This document shows, in pieces, positions 16,273 through 26,050 of a DNA stretch of 64,000 nucleotides; the stretch's first letter is position 1; every line of letters begins with the position of its first letter. The stretch comes from GWE2-51-13 sp041736705. Lineage in GTDB: Bacteria; Bacillota_I; Bacilli_A; Erysipelotrichales; Erysipelotrichaceae. The translations under genes and the position numbers were made by a program. The DNA is taken from contig JBGSTC010000017.1 of the NCBI GenBank assembly GCA_041736705.1, positions 1-64,000 on the forward strand. The letters are read 5' to 3'. Under the pieces are notes generated by a model that was not told where the DNA came from, searched no databases, and saw only the letters and a list, made by a program, of their open reading frames with translations.

Positions 16273-18039
16273 TTATTCTTTGTACTCCAGCGTACCATCG
16301 GCATTTCTTGAGAAATGCTTCATGAATTGCCAAGACAATTCGATTTCCCTTAGATCAACAGCGTGCGGCATTCTTTTCGCAATCAAGAATTGATACAACG
16401 GCAAATGGGTGTCGCTGGTATACCAAAGATGATGGATGAATCTTTCATCGGCACATTCATAACGTGTTTCGTCAGCACATAACCCGGTCTCACATTGAGC
16501 GTTGAACTCGAATTTCGTGACTGGAATATGATTATACTTTTTCCAGTAATTGATGGTTTGTATCCATTCGTTCTCCTCGCTGCTGATCGGCCACGGATTA
16601 AGTAAACTGTCGAGTAAGCCGCTACTTTGGATTACAGGCATACGATAGTCCATTCTCTCTTTCGCTTCGTCAGCCAGGAATTTCGTGCGGCTTGTTTCAT
16701 TGAGCTGTGCTTCCGTTGGCTTGAAATCGACTCGATTCAACATCAATTTCGCATGGTTTGATAAATAACCTAAGTGCTGCGCATTCAAAGGTGCCGCTGC
16801 GGCAAAAAGATTCGGATAGACACAGGCCAAGGCATTTGTCATCATGGACCCCATGGAGAAACCTGAAACGTAGATCCTTGTCTCATCGATGGGATGCACT
16901 TTCTTCATGTGTTCGACCAGCGCTAAGACGAAGGCGAAGTCGCTTGGTCGGTCTTGATCATCGAAGCAATTCCATTCCTTGCCCGTAGAAGCCGACGGAT
17001 ACACTACGATGAAATTGTCTCTCTTGGCGATCCGATGCCAATCACTCTGTTCGGCTCCATACAGAGGTACACATCCTCCACCGTGGAAATAAAACAACAA
17101 CGGCACTTTCTCGTTTGTTCCCCTTAATTGCTCAGGCACATATTCATACCAGGTATGCTTAAAGCCGCTATTGACACCCAACGAGTCGTCCTTCACATGT
17201 CCCACAAAGCCTTCTTGGGTAAAATGAGTACGCTTCTGGTAATTTCCATACGTATCGTTTCTCCACCGTCTTGTTTCGGAGAACAACATTTCCCAGGCTT
17301 TCTGAACCTCTTCCGCACTTAATCCATTATTAGAAACGAAATGGACATTGTTCTCATTCAGTTTAGAGATGTATTGATTCACGCCATCAAAAGTCGTTTT
17401 CGATCCAACATGATTAACGGAGATCAAGTACTCTTGTAGCTCTCTATTATTTTCATAGACCCAGGCATTGACGGGTTGTCTAAGCCCTTTATCCGCCATC
17501 TTGTAATCTGCCGGAAATGATCCAAGCATGATCGCCGAACAATCGACGGGCTTTTTCTCGGCCAACAAGGCGATCAGGGCACTTGATTTATCAGACGTCG
17601 CGAGATAGAAAATCATGCCATTGAAACCTGCGGCTTTTCCTTTGGATTTGGGCAGGGCTACGAAACACCGTAACAAGAATGCCAGATCATCTTCCCGATC
17701 AGCATCACCCAGATAATTCCAACCCTGTTCAATTGGATTCGGAAACAAGAGGATCAGATGCTTTTTTTCCGCCAATTCATCAAGTTTTAATTCCTTCATC
17801 AACTTCTCGGCACTCTCTTGACTAGAGTCGTCGCGAAGAACATAAAGAACCTGTGCTTGTTTCGCATCATGGCAACCGGAAGCGGGAACATAGGCATACA
17901 TGTTGCGGTCGGCGCCCTTCGTCGTCATCATGGAATTCTCAGCGGTCTTAAATTCATTGTTCGATCCAAGAACATCCTCAAGGATCAACTGTCCCCCAAA
18001 TGGTGAAAATACGGTTACTTCATTCAATGTGTCGTTCAT
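16273..18039 (-). CDS. Two-domain PHB-depolymerase-like esterase (third paralogue)
   Basis: Protein of 588 residues made of two alpha/beta-hydrolase-like halves. The C-terminal half (about 285-588) is a CE1/LpqC-type esterase: oxyanion region FYFHGGG at 317-322, nucleophile elbow GFSMG with Ser395, and candidate Asp477 and His559 (RMPHAVD). The N-terminal half (about 10-235) repeats the fold pattern but its elbow region reads LATSDKSSAL, with Asp where Ser should be, so it looks inactive. No signal peptide, hence cytoplasmic. It overlaps the upstream paralogue by ATGA. Likely hydrolyses an ester or acyl-glycoside made available by the SLC13 transporter; the substrate is unknown. Confidence 0.8.
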   Translation of the reverse strand: MNDTLNEVTVFSPFGGQLILEDVLGSNNEFKTAENSMMTTKGADRNMYAYVPASGCHDAKQAQVLYVLRDDSSQESAEKLMKELKLDELAEKKHLILLFPNPIEQGWNYLGDADREDDLAFLLRCFVALPKSKGKAAGFNGMIFYLATSDKSSALIALLAEKKPVDCSAIMLGSFPADYKMADKGLRQPVNAWVYENNRELQEYLISVNHVGSKTTFDGVNQYISKLNENNVHFVSNNGLSAEEVQKAWEMLFSETRRWRNDTYGNYQKRTHFTQEGFVGHVKDDSLGVNSGFKHTWYEYVPEQLRGTNEKVPLLFYFHGGGCVPLYGAEQSDWHRIAKRDNFIVVYPSASTGKEWNCFDDQDRPSDFAFVLALVEHMKKVHPIDETRIYVSGFSMGSMMTNALACVYPNLFAAAAPLNAQHLGYLSNHAKLMLNRVDFKPTEAQLNETSRTKFLADEAKERMDYRMPVIQSSGLLDSLLNPWPISSEENEWIQTINYWKKYNHIPVTKFEFNAQCETGLCADETRYECADERFIHHLWYTSDTHLPLYQFLIAKRMPHAVDLREIELSWQFMKHFSRNADGTLEYKE

Positions 18040-19835
18040 AGAGCTCCTTCCCGCTTTGTGATTGAACCATCGCTATTTCTGGAATAGTTCTTGACGATAT
18101 TCCAGCCGATTTCAAATCCCTTCAAATCGACCGCATGCGGCATGCGTTCGACACTGATCAAATGATAGAGTGAGTCGTTGTTTTCATCCGCAGAATACCA
18201 AACTTGATGGATGAAACGATCGCCTTCCTTAACACAACTCGGTGAAGCAATCCCGGTGATATCGTTCTGACCAAAAACATTGTCTTGTTGAATGTTGTTG
18301 AATTTCTTCCAATAAGTCAACCCTGTAGGCCAAGAACCATCATTTTGGTCTATTACCGGCCAGATTCGACCCGGATTGAAACCGGCACCATCCAACAATC
18401 CGACAAACTGAACAAAAGGCATACGGTAGTCATACTGAGTTTTCTTTTGATCCGCCAAATCTCGGATCGGCGAGGTTGCCTTATCCCAAATCGGTAAATC
18501 ATTGATCACGGTATTGGGTCTGAATTGTGCCATTCCATTTCTGGACGTATCCAAGGTCGATAAATATCCGACATGGGGTCCGTTGAAAGCAAAGGCGGCT
18601 GCAAAAACATCAGGATATGAACAGGCTAATGCGTTGGTAAACATCGACCCCATCGAAAAACCCGATATATAGATCCTTGTCTCGTCAATAGGATAAATCC
18701 TTTTCAATCGATCAATGAGTGCCATGACATAGTCAACGTCACTTGGTAATCGAGGGTCATCCCATACATTCCATCTTTCTTCGATGGCAGGATCCGGGAA
18801 GACGACGATGAAGTTTTCTTTGTCCGCGATGCTAGCAAACCCGGATTGTTCGGCACCATATAGACCGATACAATTGATTCCATGAAAGTACAGAACCAAC
18901 GGTACTTTTTCGCTTCTTCCTCTCAAATGTGCCGGTACATACTCATACCACGTATGTCTAAACCTGTTGTTGACGCCTAAGGAATCATCTTCAAAATGCT
19001 TCACAAATCCCTTCGCTGTGAAATCGATTCTCGGCTGATACGTACCGAATGTATCGTTTCTCCAACGTCGCGTTTCAGAGAACATCATTTCCCAAGCCTT
19101 TTCAACTTCAACGGCAGATAGATCGTTTATTGAACGATAGAACCTTACACATTCATTTTGTGGATTCACATGAACCGTAATATCTGAACTTTGAGTCATT
19201 AACGTCGTATTATCGACTTTACTTAAGTAATTCTCCAATGATTCATTGTCACCGTAAATCCATGCGACTTGTTCCGCTCCCTTACTCTCAGGAAAACGAT
19301 ATGTTTTTGGAAATCCTGTCACCATGATCGCAGCGGCATCCAGTGGGGATTTGATCGCCAATGTTGTAACCATAGCGGAGGAAGCGGGTGTGGTTCCAAT
19401 GAAGAACATCAACCCGTTGAAGCCTGAGACCTTCCCATTTGATTTAGGCAATGCCGCGAAGCAACGGGCAAGATATTGAATATCATTGTCTTTGCTTTCG
19501 TCTTCTTGAACGTTCCATCCATCGTTGACGGGATTGGGAAACAACAGAATAAAATGATTCTCTTCCGCCAAACGATCCAGAGCAAGTTCTTTCATGAGCA
19601 ACTCAGCACTTTCTAGGGTGTTACGATCACGCAACACCATAAGTACCTGCGTTTGTTTTGCATGAGGACAACCCGTGGATGGAATATAAACATACATGTC
19701 CCGATCAGCGCCAATCGCAGTCACGACATTGTTCTCCGGATTTATTTTACCTGATGTATTTCCCTTAACATCCTCGAGAATGAGCTGACCGCCAAACGGT
19801 GAGAATTGTATCAATTCGTTGAATGTGTCTTTCAT
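18036..19835 (-). CDS. Two-domain PHB-depolymerase-like esterase (second paralogue)
   Basis: Protein of 599 residues, closest to the downstream paralogue along its full length (both begin with FSPFGGQLILEDV near residue 11). The C-terminal catalytic half has YFHGIN near 317-322 and GFSMG with Ser394; the candidate catalytic His is in RMPHAVD near the C-terminus. The N-terminal half has a degenerate elbow FIGTTPASSAM without the nucleophile Ser. Four-base ATGA overlaps on both sides tie it to its neighbours. It lacks a signal peptide. Three such enzymes in tandem suggest graded substrate specificity or a complex. Confidence 0.8.
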   Translation of the reverse strand: MKDTFNELIQFSPFGGQLILEDVKGNTSGKINPENNVVTAIGADRDMYVYIPSTGCPHAKQTQVLMVLRDRNTLESAELLMKELALDRLAEENHFILLFPNPVNDGWNVQEDESKDNDIQYLARCFAALPKSNGKVSGFNGLMFFIGTTPASSAMVTTLAIKSPLDAAAIMVTGFPKTYRFPESKGAEQVAWIYGDNESLENYLSKVDNTTLMTQSSDITVHVNPQNECVRFYRSINDLSAVEVEKAWEMMFSETRRWRNDTFGTYQPRIDFTAKGFVKHFEDDSLGVNNRFRHTWYEYVPAHLRGRSEKVPLVLYFHGINCIGLYGAEQSGFASIADKENFIVVFPDPAIEERWNVWDDPRLPSDVDYVMALIDRLKRIYPIDETRIYISGFSMGSMFTNALACSYPDVFAAAFAFNGPHVGYLSTLDTSRNGMAQFRPNTVINDLPIWDKATSPIRDLADQKKTQYDYRMPFVQFVGLLDGAGFNPGRIWPVIDQNDGSWPTGLTYWKKFNNIQQDNVFGQNDITGIASPSCVKEGDRFIHQVWYSADENNDSLYHLISVERMPHAVDLKGFEIGWNIVKNYSRNSDGSITKREGAL

Positions 19836-21454
19836 CTTATCACAATCTCCTCGATATGTTTGTTTCTGTTTGGTCTGCGAAAACGTTTCATAAAATTCCA
19901 GGCCGCCCGGCTTTCGTCAAAAATGGCGCCATGGGGCATGTTTTTCATTACAGTGAGTCCGACTCTTATTTTCATATCCTTGTTGCGAAATACTTTTGTG
20001 TTGAATCGATTCCCTTCGACATACATCTTCTCTTCAGAATAGTAATCTGCCAATACTTCCTCCCGATCGCGTGAACACCCGTTGATCGGAAGAATGATTT
20101 CCAACTCGTCGTCCCGATTCGATGCTGCTTTGGTATCATGATCTCCAACGATGATCCAAAAGGGCATCTCATAACCGGAATCAATGAAATCGGGATGGTA
20201 TATGTAATTGGCAATCTTCCCCTTCCTGCTTTCTTCCATTCCTGGTCCATTCCATGGAGATGCGGCGGCAAACAACCATGGGTGGGTCGAGGCTTGTTGA
20301 CAAGTATAGATCGCCCCGTTAGAGAATCCTGTCAGGTAAACCCGTTGCGAATCATGTTCATAAATCTCTGAGACGTCATTCAGAATCGTTTCGATCGCAT
20401 CATAGTCTCTTTCAATTTGCCAGATATTGAACTTCGAATCAGGGAAGACAACGATGAATTCTTTTGTTTCATCCGCAAGTTTATCCCAACCGTTTTTTTC
20501 GGCAAAGACCCAAGTCGGTTCCCCGCGGCCATGCAAGCTGATGACCAACGGTAACCCTTTTACGTCCTTGATCGTCATTCCGTCGGGAATGTATACAGAA
20601 TAAGGATAGTCTAAATCGCCACACGTAACATGATGATGTTTGAATCGTTTGGAAGTATAATACTCGTTTCGACCAGAATAGAGCTTGATCGTTCCATCGG
20701 GGCTATTCTTCCAACGTATGCTTTTATTGAAGAGTTCATTCATTATTGTCTCAGCAATAATAACATCTACTCCGTATTTTGCGAAAGAAGTCCGAATCTG
20801 ACGTGCAGGTTCGTTTTTGTTGTAATGGACCTCAACCTCTATCCCATTCACGGAATAGGAGTCCGTTTGATCCGTGTGATTGATTTCAGAGAAGTAATTT
20901 ACCGTTGATTCCATGTTTTTCGAAGATCCAAAACACCAAATGGGAAGTGGTACATCCTTATTGCATACAACATAATCACTTGATGGATTGGCAACGAACC
21001 AATGGTCCGTCCTCTCATCCATGGCGGAGAAATCACTCGCTCCACCATTGATCAACGCTGCCCCGGCGAAGAAATTCGAGTGTTTGACCAATACATTGCC
21101 CAAATAATCAGCGCCTTCATCATAACCGACCGCATAGATCATTGTTTCCCATAGCCAGACAATTCCATCCCTACCCTGAATGCTGATTCCTGAAGGTGCC
21201 CTAAACTCATTCTTATACTTGTTGTAAAAAAGAGATAATGCATCTGTCGAGTAATCTTTCCATCCGTCCGGTACGATCATCACGACTAGAACCGCAGCGT
21301 TTTTCTCCGCTTGTTCAATCCATCCGGAAAGCATTGCGAATTCTTGCGCTTTCTCCAAACTCTTGGCATATTCCTCAGGTGCGCAAAGGAAAATCGTCTG
21401 AACACAATCAGCTCCACTTTTCGTCGAAACATAGGAATAGAAATGGTCAATCAT
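19832..21454 (-). CDS. Two-domain PHB-depolymerase-like esterase (first paralogue, divergent)
   Basis: Protein of 540 residues with the same two-half design but the most divergent sequence. The C-terminal half carries ISLHGRG near 305-311 and the elbow TGFSNG with Ser378, plus KNMPHGAIFDES near the end holding the likely catalytic His. The N-terminal half has the elbow VGYDEG, again with Asp (112) in place of Ser, so it should be inactive. No signal peptide. It follows the transporter gene after a 68-base gap with a GC-rich hairpin. Its difference from the other two implies an older duplication. Confidence 0.78.
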   Translation of the reverse strand: MIDHFYSYVSTKSGADCVQTIFLCAPEEYAKSLEKAQEFAMLSGWIEQAEKNAAVLVVMIVPDGWKDYSTDALSLFYNKYKNEFRAPSGISIQGRDGIVWLWETMIYAVGYDEGADYLGNVLVKHSNFFAGAALINGGASDFSAMDERTDHWFVANPSSDYVVCNKDVPLPIWCFGSSKNMESTVNYFSEINHTDQTDSYSVNGIEVEVHYNKNEPARQIRTSFAKYGVDVIIAETIMNELFNKSIRWKNSPDGTIKLYSGRNEYYTSKRFKHHHVTCGDLDYPYSVYIPDGMTIKDVKGLPLVISLHGRGEPTWVFAEKNGWDKLADETKEFIVVFPDSKFNIWQIERDYDAIETILNDVSEIYEHDSQRVYLTGFSNGAIYTCQQASTHPWLFAAASPWNGPGMEESRKGKIANYIYHPDFIDSGYEMPFWIIVGDHDTKAASNRDDELEIILPINGCSRDREEVLADYYSEEKMYVEGNRFNTKVFRNKDMKIRVGLTVMKNMPHGAIFDESRAAWNFMKRFRRPNRNKHIEEIVIR

Positions 21455-21476
21455 GGTTACCTCCCATAAAACGCAA

Positions 21477-21497
21477 GGGGGCTTGAAGAAAGCCCCC
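21477..21497 (-). terminator. Intercistronic hairpin before the esterase genes
   Basis: GGGGGC/GCCCCC arms with a 9-base loop are followed on the minus strand by TTGCGTTTT. It may attenuate transcription between the transporter and the esterases. Confidence 0.5.
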
Positions 21498-21522
21498 CAG
21501 CATATCTCATCAAATCACTCGA

Positions 21523-22800
21523 TTAAGAGAAGAATGCTACGGACAGAACACAAACCAACGTCATCTTAACGAGCCAAATAGGAATGACGAACGACCAGAA
21601 CTGCGGAAGTTTATATTTACCCATACCGAAGGCAAGGGCAGGCATTCCGTCGATCGGCATGATGTAGTTAACCCAAGCCGCCGATGTACAAGCGACCGCC
21701 AACGGAACCGGGTTGTAACCATATTGCAGACATAATGCGATACCGATCGGGGCAGTGACAAACAGTGAACCAAAGCTGGCACCGGTAAATGTCGCAAAGA
21801 TACTTGTCAAGAAAGCGAAGACAAACACGATTAGGATCAGACTCGGTTCAGCGCCTAACAAATTGGCGATCTGATTACCGATGTAAGCGGACAATCCGGA
21901 ATTACTCATCGCAGAAGCGACACCGATGACGGAAGCCATCATGATCATTAACGGGGAGAACATATTCGTCAAGAATTCCTTGAAGTTGATGGCTTTCGTA
22001 ACCAAGAACACACCCGCGATGAACATCGGAATTCCATAACCAATTTCACCAGGGAATTTGGATAAGAAGAGCAAAGCAACCAATACTGTGACATAACCGA
22101 CATAGACGACATTTTGTTGCGTCTTGGTCAATGTCGAAACAAACGCCTTTTCTTCTTTTACCTCGACAACAGCGGATTCGCTAATGTTTTTCGCCGGTAA
22201 GAGTTTGTGTCCGATGACAACCCATGCCAAGTAGATCACCGAGAAGATAACATTCATGTAGACGAGTTTCATCGGATCGACAGTGGCGGTATAACCTGCC
22301 GTGTTGACTAGACCGGAAGCGAGCGATGCGAAGAGAACGACAGTCGTCGGAAGCCATGAACTCGCGCCGCAAGCAAGCGCGGCAGGGAGAATGATCCGTG
22401 AGGTAGGGAGTTTGTCATTGTGTGGGATTGTGGATACGATACTCAATACCAGCACGTAAAGCGCGGTCCCGGTGATAAAATTCCCAACAACCATGATGGC
22501 AAGAATCAGAACGATCAGACCTTTTACGCCACCTTTGGTAGCGAAACTAGCTAAGGCCTTCTTAACCTTGTAAATCATTTCCGTTTTGTCTAGAGCGGCC
22601 ATCAGAATCAAGAAGCCCATGATCATGATGACGTTTTTATCTACAAATCCCCCAAAAGCCGTGGCAACCGTTGCCTGATTCGTAACAACCAGTAATGCGG
22701 CTGCAAGTAGTGCCGGAGCACCGAACGGTAGTTTGTCACTTATGATCACTACAACCATAAGGATGACAATCGCAAGCGTGATAATCATTGATGAAGTCAT
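21523..22800 (-). CDS. SLC13/ion-transporter superfamily anion carrier
   Basis: Membrane carrier of 425 residues with about eleven or twelve spans, belonging to the ion transporter superfamily (SLC13/DASS, CitMHS, ArsB-NhaD group) that imports di- and tricarboxylates or other organic anions with Na+ or H+. The helical-hairpin repeats are seen as GNFITGTALYVLVLSIV and FTGASFGSLFVTAPIGIAL, followed by WVNYIMPIDGMPALAF in the second half. It sits in the middle of the sugar-acid operon, after pdxA2 by 91 bases, and is the only importer there, so it probably brings in the anionic substrate. Confidence 0.82.
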   Translation of the reverse strand: MTSSMIITLAIVILMVVVIISDKLPFGAPALLAAALLVVTNQATVATAFGGFVDKNVIMIMGFLILMAALDKTEMIYKVKKALASFATKGGVKGLIVLILAIMVVGNFITGTALYVLVLSIVSTIPHNDKLPTSRIILPAALACGASSWLPTTVVLFASLASGLVNTAGYTATVDPMKLVYMNVIFSVIYLAWVVIGHKLLPAKNISESAVVEVKEEKAFVSTLTKTQQNVVYVGYVTVLVALLFLSKFPGEIGYGIPMFIAGVFLVTKAINFKEFLTNMFSPLMIMMASVIGVASAMSNSGLSAYIGNQIANLLGAEPSLILIVFVFAFLTSIFATFTGASFGSLFVTAPIGIALCLQYGYNPVPLAVACTSAAWVNYIMPIDGMPALAFGMGKYKLPQFWSFVIPIWLVKMTLVCVLSVAFFS

Positions 22801-22891
22801 AATCTTTCTCCTTTCAAGTTAAGTTTTTGAGTCTTCATTTCAAAGCGATGATTCCAAGATTCCCAACATAGACTTCATTCAACCCTTCGCG

Positions 22892-23986
22892 TTATTTTGT
22901 TTGCTCCCCTTTCTTGAACCAAGCTTCTTGATTATTACTTTGACCTTTGGCCATTCGTATCGCATAATCAATTGCATTAACAAGGCTTAGTTCATTACTT
23001 GTTCCATTCCCGGCGTTTTCAAATCCGGTTCCGTGATCCACTGAAGTGCGTATGATCGGCAACCCTAACGTAATATTGACCCCTTCGACTGCTTTCCATC
23101 GCTGCAACTCACGATCATAGACAAATCCTATTGTCTTAACAGGGATATGACCCTGATCATGATACATACAAACCACAATGTCATACCAGCCTCCCAGCAT
23201 CTTGGAGAAGACACTGTCGGCCGGGAGTGGTCCGATGACGTTCATCCCATTCGCTTTCGCAGCGTTGATGGCAGGGATGATCTCATCAATCTCCTCGGTT
23301 CCGAACAATCCGTTTTCACCCGCATGCGGATTTAGCCCGGCAACTGCGATTCTTGGTTCGTCGATACCGACATCCTTCATTGCCTGATACGCAAGATTGA
23401 TCACTTCCAGGACACGATCTTTTTTAACCCTGCGACATGCTTCAGCCAATGAGCAATGCGTGCTGACATGCACGACTCTGAAGTCGTTGTGAGCAAGCAT
23501 CATCGAGTATTTCTTGGTGTCGGTATACTTTGCATAGATTTCGGTATGCCCGTCAAAATGTATCCCTAACGGTTCCAAGGCAAGATTCATCGCTTCCTTG
23601 TTCAGGGCGTTGGTCACCGTTGCGTCCACTTCTTTCACCATGGCAAGCTCGATGACTTTTTTAACGGATTCAAAGGCTGCCATGCCTCCTTCGGCACTGA
23701 TTTCGCCGACTTTGAAGGCGTCGACATCACGGATCAAATCAAGATGGTATACATCGATGGTTCCAAACTCGAATTTCGCTTCACTGACGTTCTTGACAGG
23801 ATTGATTCTGATCTGCTTTTGATTGACATAATTCTTGGCTTGTTCGAGCATCTTGGAATCTCCGACAACCAGCGGCCGACACCGATCATAGAGGCTTTTG
23901 TCACACAATGCCTTGACGGTGATTTCCGGACCATTCCCTGCAGGATCTCCCATCGTTATGCCAATAATTGGTCTAAAGTATTCCAT
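22892..23986 (-). CDS. pdxA2: PdxA2-type 4-phospho-D-threonate/erythronate dehydrogenase
   Basis: Metal-dependent NAD dehydrogenase of 364 residues in the PdxA family. Motifs in order: GITMGDPAGNGPEI at 9-22, metal ligands His177 (HVSTH), His221 (GLNPHAGE) and His276 (MYHDQGH), and the NAD region VNITLGLPIIRTSVDHGT. Its place beside a four-carbon acid kinase marks it as PdxA2, which oxidatively decarboxylates 4-phospho-threonate or -erythronate to dihydroxyacetone phosphate, rather than vitamin B6 synthesis. The start at 23986, one base after the dapA-like stop, is preferred over an ATG at 24028 inside that gene. Confidence 0.88.
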   Translation of the reverse strand: MEYFRPIIGITMGDPAGNGPEITVKALCDKSLYDRCRPLVVGDSKMLEQAKNYVNQKQIRINPVKNVSEAKFEFGTIDVYHLDLIRDVDAFKVGEISAEGGMAAFESVKKVIELAMVKEVDATVTNALNKEAMNLALEPLGIHFDGHTEIYAKYTDTKKYSMMLAHNDFRVVHVSTHCSLAEACRRVKKDRVLEVINLAYQAMKDVGIDEPRIAVAGLNPHAGENGLFGTEEIDEIIPAINAAKANGMNVIGPLPADSVFSKMLGGWYDIVVCMYHDQGHIPVKTIGFVYDRELQRWKAVEGVNITLGLPIIRTSVDHGTGFENAGNGTSNELSLVNAIDYAIRMAKGQSNNQEAWFKKGEQTK

Positions 23987-23987
23987 G

Positions 23988-24884
23988 TCAGCACATCCCT
24001 TTTTGTTTGTTTTCATCCAATACAACATTCAATGCTCTCAATCCTTCTTCACTTAAGCCATTAAACGGCGCTTTGCATGATCCGACAGGATAGCCGAGTA
24101 GTTCGACCGCTTTTTTCACGATTGTGTTTGGATTGCCATATTTGAATACAGCCCTAAACGAGGCGATGCTATTTTGAGCAACTCTTGCTTCTTCGATTTT
24201 TCCTTCGACATAACGATCATAAATCGATGAGAGGAGTGCCGGATAAACATTGGCGCATCCGGCGATCGCCCCTTTTCCGCCTTCGATCAATGCATCGAGA
24301 ATCAAGCTGTCGTTGCCTGATAAAACGACGAAATCTGACCGTTCTTTCGTGATTTCAATGTATGCTTTGAGATTATCCCAATTGCCGCTGGAGTCCTTAA
24401 CCCCAACGATGTTCTTGATTTTCGACAATCGTCTTACGGTTTGGGGTTCCAATGCATTTCCGGTTCGAGCCGGGATGTTATAGAGAAGAATCGGCGCATC
24501 AACCGCCTCCGCAATCGTTTTGTAGTGTAGATAAAGCTCCTCTTGTCTTGCCGATGCAAAGGATGGGGTGATCAGGCTGATCGCGTCGGCACCCAGATTC
24601 TTTGCCATCAGCGACTGCTCGATCGTCTCTTTTGTCGAGATGCAGCCCGTGCCAGCATACACCGGCACTCTGCCCTTGACTTGATCGATCGTGGTGGCCA
24701 ACACTTGCCGTTTCTCTTCACCGCTCAAGATATAGCCTTCTCCGTTGGTCCCGGTCGTGAAGATGCCGTCGATCCCGCTTGCGATTTGCCTTTCGATCTG
24801 ATTTCTCAATTCATCCAAATTCAGTGATTCGTCTTCATATAACGGTGTGCAGATCGGGACGATAATCCCTTTGATTTCAACCAT
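23988..24884 (-). CDS. DapA/NanA family aldolase (2-keto acid lyase or synthase)
   Basis: Class I aldolase of 298 residues with the DapA fold. The Schiff-base lysine is Lys163 (GVKDSSG), the catalytic tyrosine is Tyr135 (YNIPARTG), and the carboxylate-binding loop is TGTNGEGYILS at 44-54. True DapA usually has GTTGE there, so a catabolic role such as 2-keto-3-deoxy sugar acid cleavage is more likely than lysine synthesis, in keeping with the operon. It would yield pyruvate and an aldehyde. It shares one base with the adh stop and is followed by pdxA2 after one base. Confidence 0.85.
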   Translation of the reverse strand: MVEIKGIIVPICTPLYEDESLNLDELRNQIERQIASGIDGIFTTGTNGEGYILSGEEKRQVLATTIDQVKGRVPVYAGTGCISTKETIEQSLMAKNLGADAISLITPSFASARQEELYLHYKTIAEAVDAPILLYNIPARTGNALEPQTVRRLSKIKNIVGVKDSSGNWDNLKAYIEITKERSDFVVLSGNDSLILDALIEGGKGAIAGCANVYPALLSSIYDRYVEGKIEEARVAQNSIASFRAVFKYGNPNTIVKKAVELLGYPVGSCKAPFNGLSEEGLRALNVVLDENKQKGMC

Positions 24885-26050
24885 TACTTTAGTACCTCCT
24901 GATATATCGCTCTTGCATCGTCTGCGGTCAACACTCTCATGTTGTTTACCAATAAGCGGGTCACGCTCATCCCTGCTTCAACCAAGAGATCAAGGTCTTT
25001 CGGATCAACTCCGAATTCCTTTAAACTTGATGGGATTTCAAGATGCTTCACGATTTTATCCATCCAATCGATCAGTGCCTTCGATTTTTCTTCAATGGTA
25101 ACGAGTTTCATTTCTCCGTGATACACCCTATCCCATGCTGTGGCGAATTTCTCGCGGCATACCGGTTCATTGAATCTCATTACCGGAACCAGCAGCATCG
25201 CGTTGGAGACACCATGGGCGATATGATATTTACCACCTAACGGATAACTGAGTGCATGCACGGCGGTTGTCCCCGATGCCGTAATCGCCACACCGCCATA
25301 GAAAGCGGCGATCTGCATTTTGTTTTTCTCGATCATCGCCGTCTTGTCATCACAGGCCTGAACGATGTTATTCAGTATGAGATCAAGCGCTTCAAGCGCG
25401 AATGTATCAGAGAATGGATTCGATTTATTCGATGTATAGCATTCGATGGCATGACATAGCGCGTCGATCCCTGTTGCCGCCGCCAATTTCCTCGGCAAAT
25501 TCCGGATCAACTCTGCGTCAAGGATCACGTAGTCCGCAATCAAGTTATCGTTGACAATGCCGATCTTTATTTCCTTTTCAGGAACGCCGACGATGGCATT
25601 GGGTGTGCATTCCGCCCCTGTGCCTGCCGTGGTAGGAATCATGATGACGGGAATGCACTTCTTTCCTCTTTTTGGATCCACTAGAAGCTCTTTCACGCCA
25701 TACTCGTCAGTGACTAGGATACTTGCCAATTTCGCAGCGTCCATGACTGAACCGCCACCACATGCCACGATCAAGTCACAACCACTCCCTTTGAACTCAT
25801 CGATGATCGTTTGAACTTCCCCATAGGTCGGTTCAGCCGGAAGATTATCATAGATGACGTATTCGACACCGGAGACTTTGATTTGATTTTCAATCAGTTC
25901 AAACAACCCCAGACTCCGAATCCCTTTGTCCGTAAAGGCGGCGATCTTCTTGCTTCCTGTAGCTAGAACAATCTCCGGAATTCTTTCTAGCGAGTTCGTT
26001 CCGTTATATACGACTCTTGGCATCTTAATGCTGTAGTTCATAAGTGGCAT
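24884..26050 (-). CDS. Iron-containing alcohol dehydrogenase
   Basis: Group III NAD(P)-dependent alcohol dehydrogenase of 388 residues. The nucleotide loop is GGGSVMDAAK at 98-107, and the four metal ligands are present: Asp196 and His200 (GIDALCHAIE), His265 (AVHALSYPLGG) and His279 (HGVSNAM). These match FucO-type enzymes. It overlaps the kinase gene by 26 bases. In the operon it likely reduces the short aldehyde released by the aldolase, or oxidises a hydroxy acid feeding it; hydroxyacid-oxoacid transhydrogenase activity is another option. Confidence 0.88.
   Translation of the reverse strand: MPLMNYSIKMPRVVYNGTNSLERIPEIVLATGSKKIAAFTDKGIRSLGLFELIENQIKVSGVEYVIYDNLPAEPTYGEVQTIIDEFKGSGCDLIVACGGGSVMDAAKLASILVTDEYGVKELLVDPKRGKKCIPVIMIPTTAGTGAECTPNAIVGVPEKEIKIGIVNDNLIADYVILDAELIRNLPRKLAAATGIDALCHAIECYTSNKSNPFSDTFALEALDLILNNIVQACDDKTAMIEKNKMQIAAFYGGVAITASGTTAVHALSYPLGGKYHIAHGVSNAMLLVPVMRFNEPVCREKFATAWDRVYHGEMKLVTIEEKSKALIDWMDKIVKHLEIPSSLKEFGVDPKDLDLLVEAGMSVTRLLVNNMRVLTADDARAIYQEVLK

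Noticed and set aside
23988..24884. Assigning the DapA-like gene to lysine biosynthesis
   Set aside because: The loop reads GTNGEGY rather than the usual GTTGE, and all neighbours are catabolic; no lysine pathway genes are nearby.
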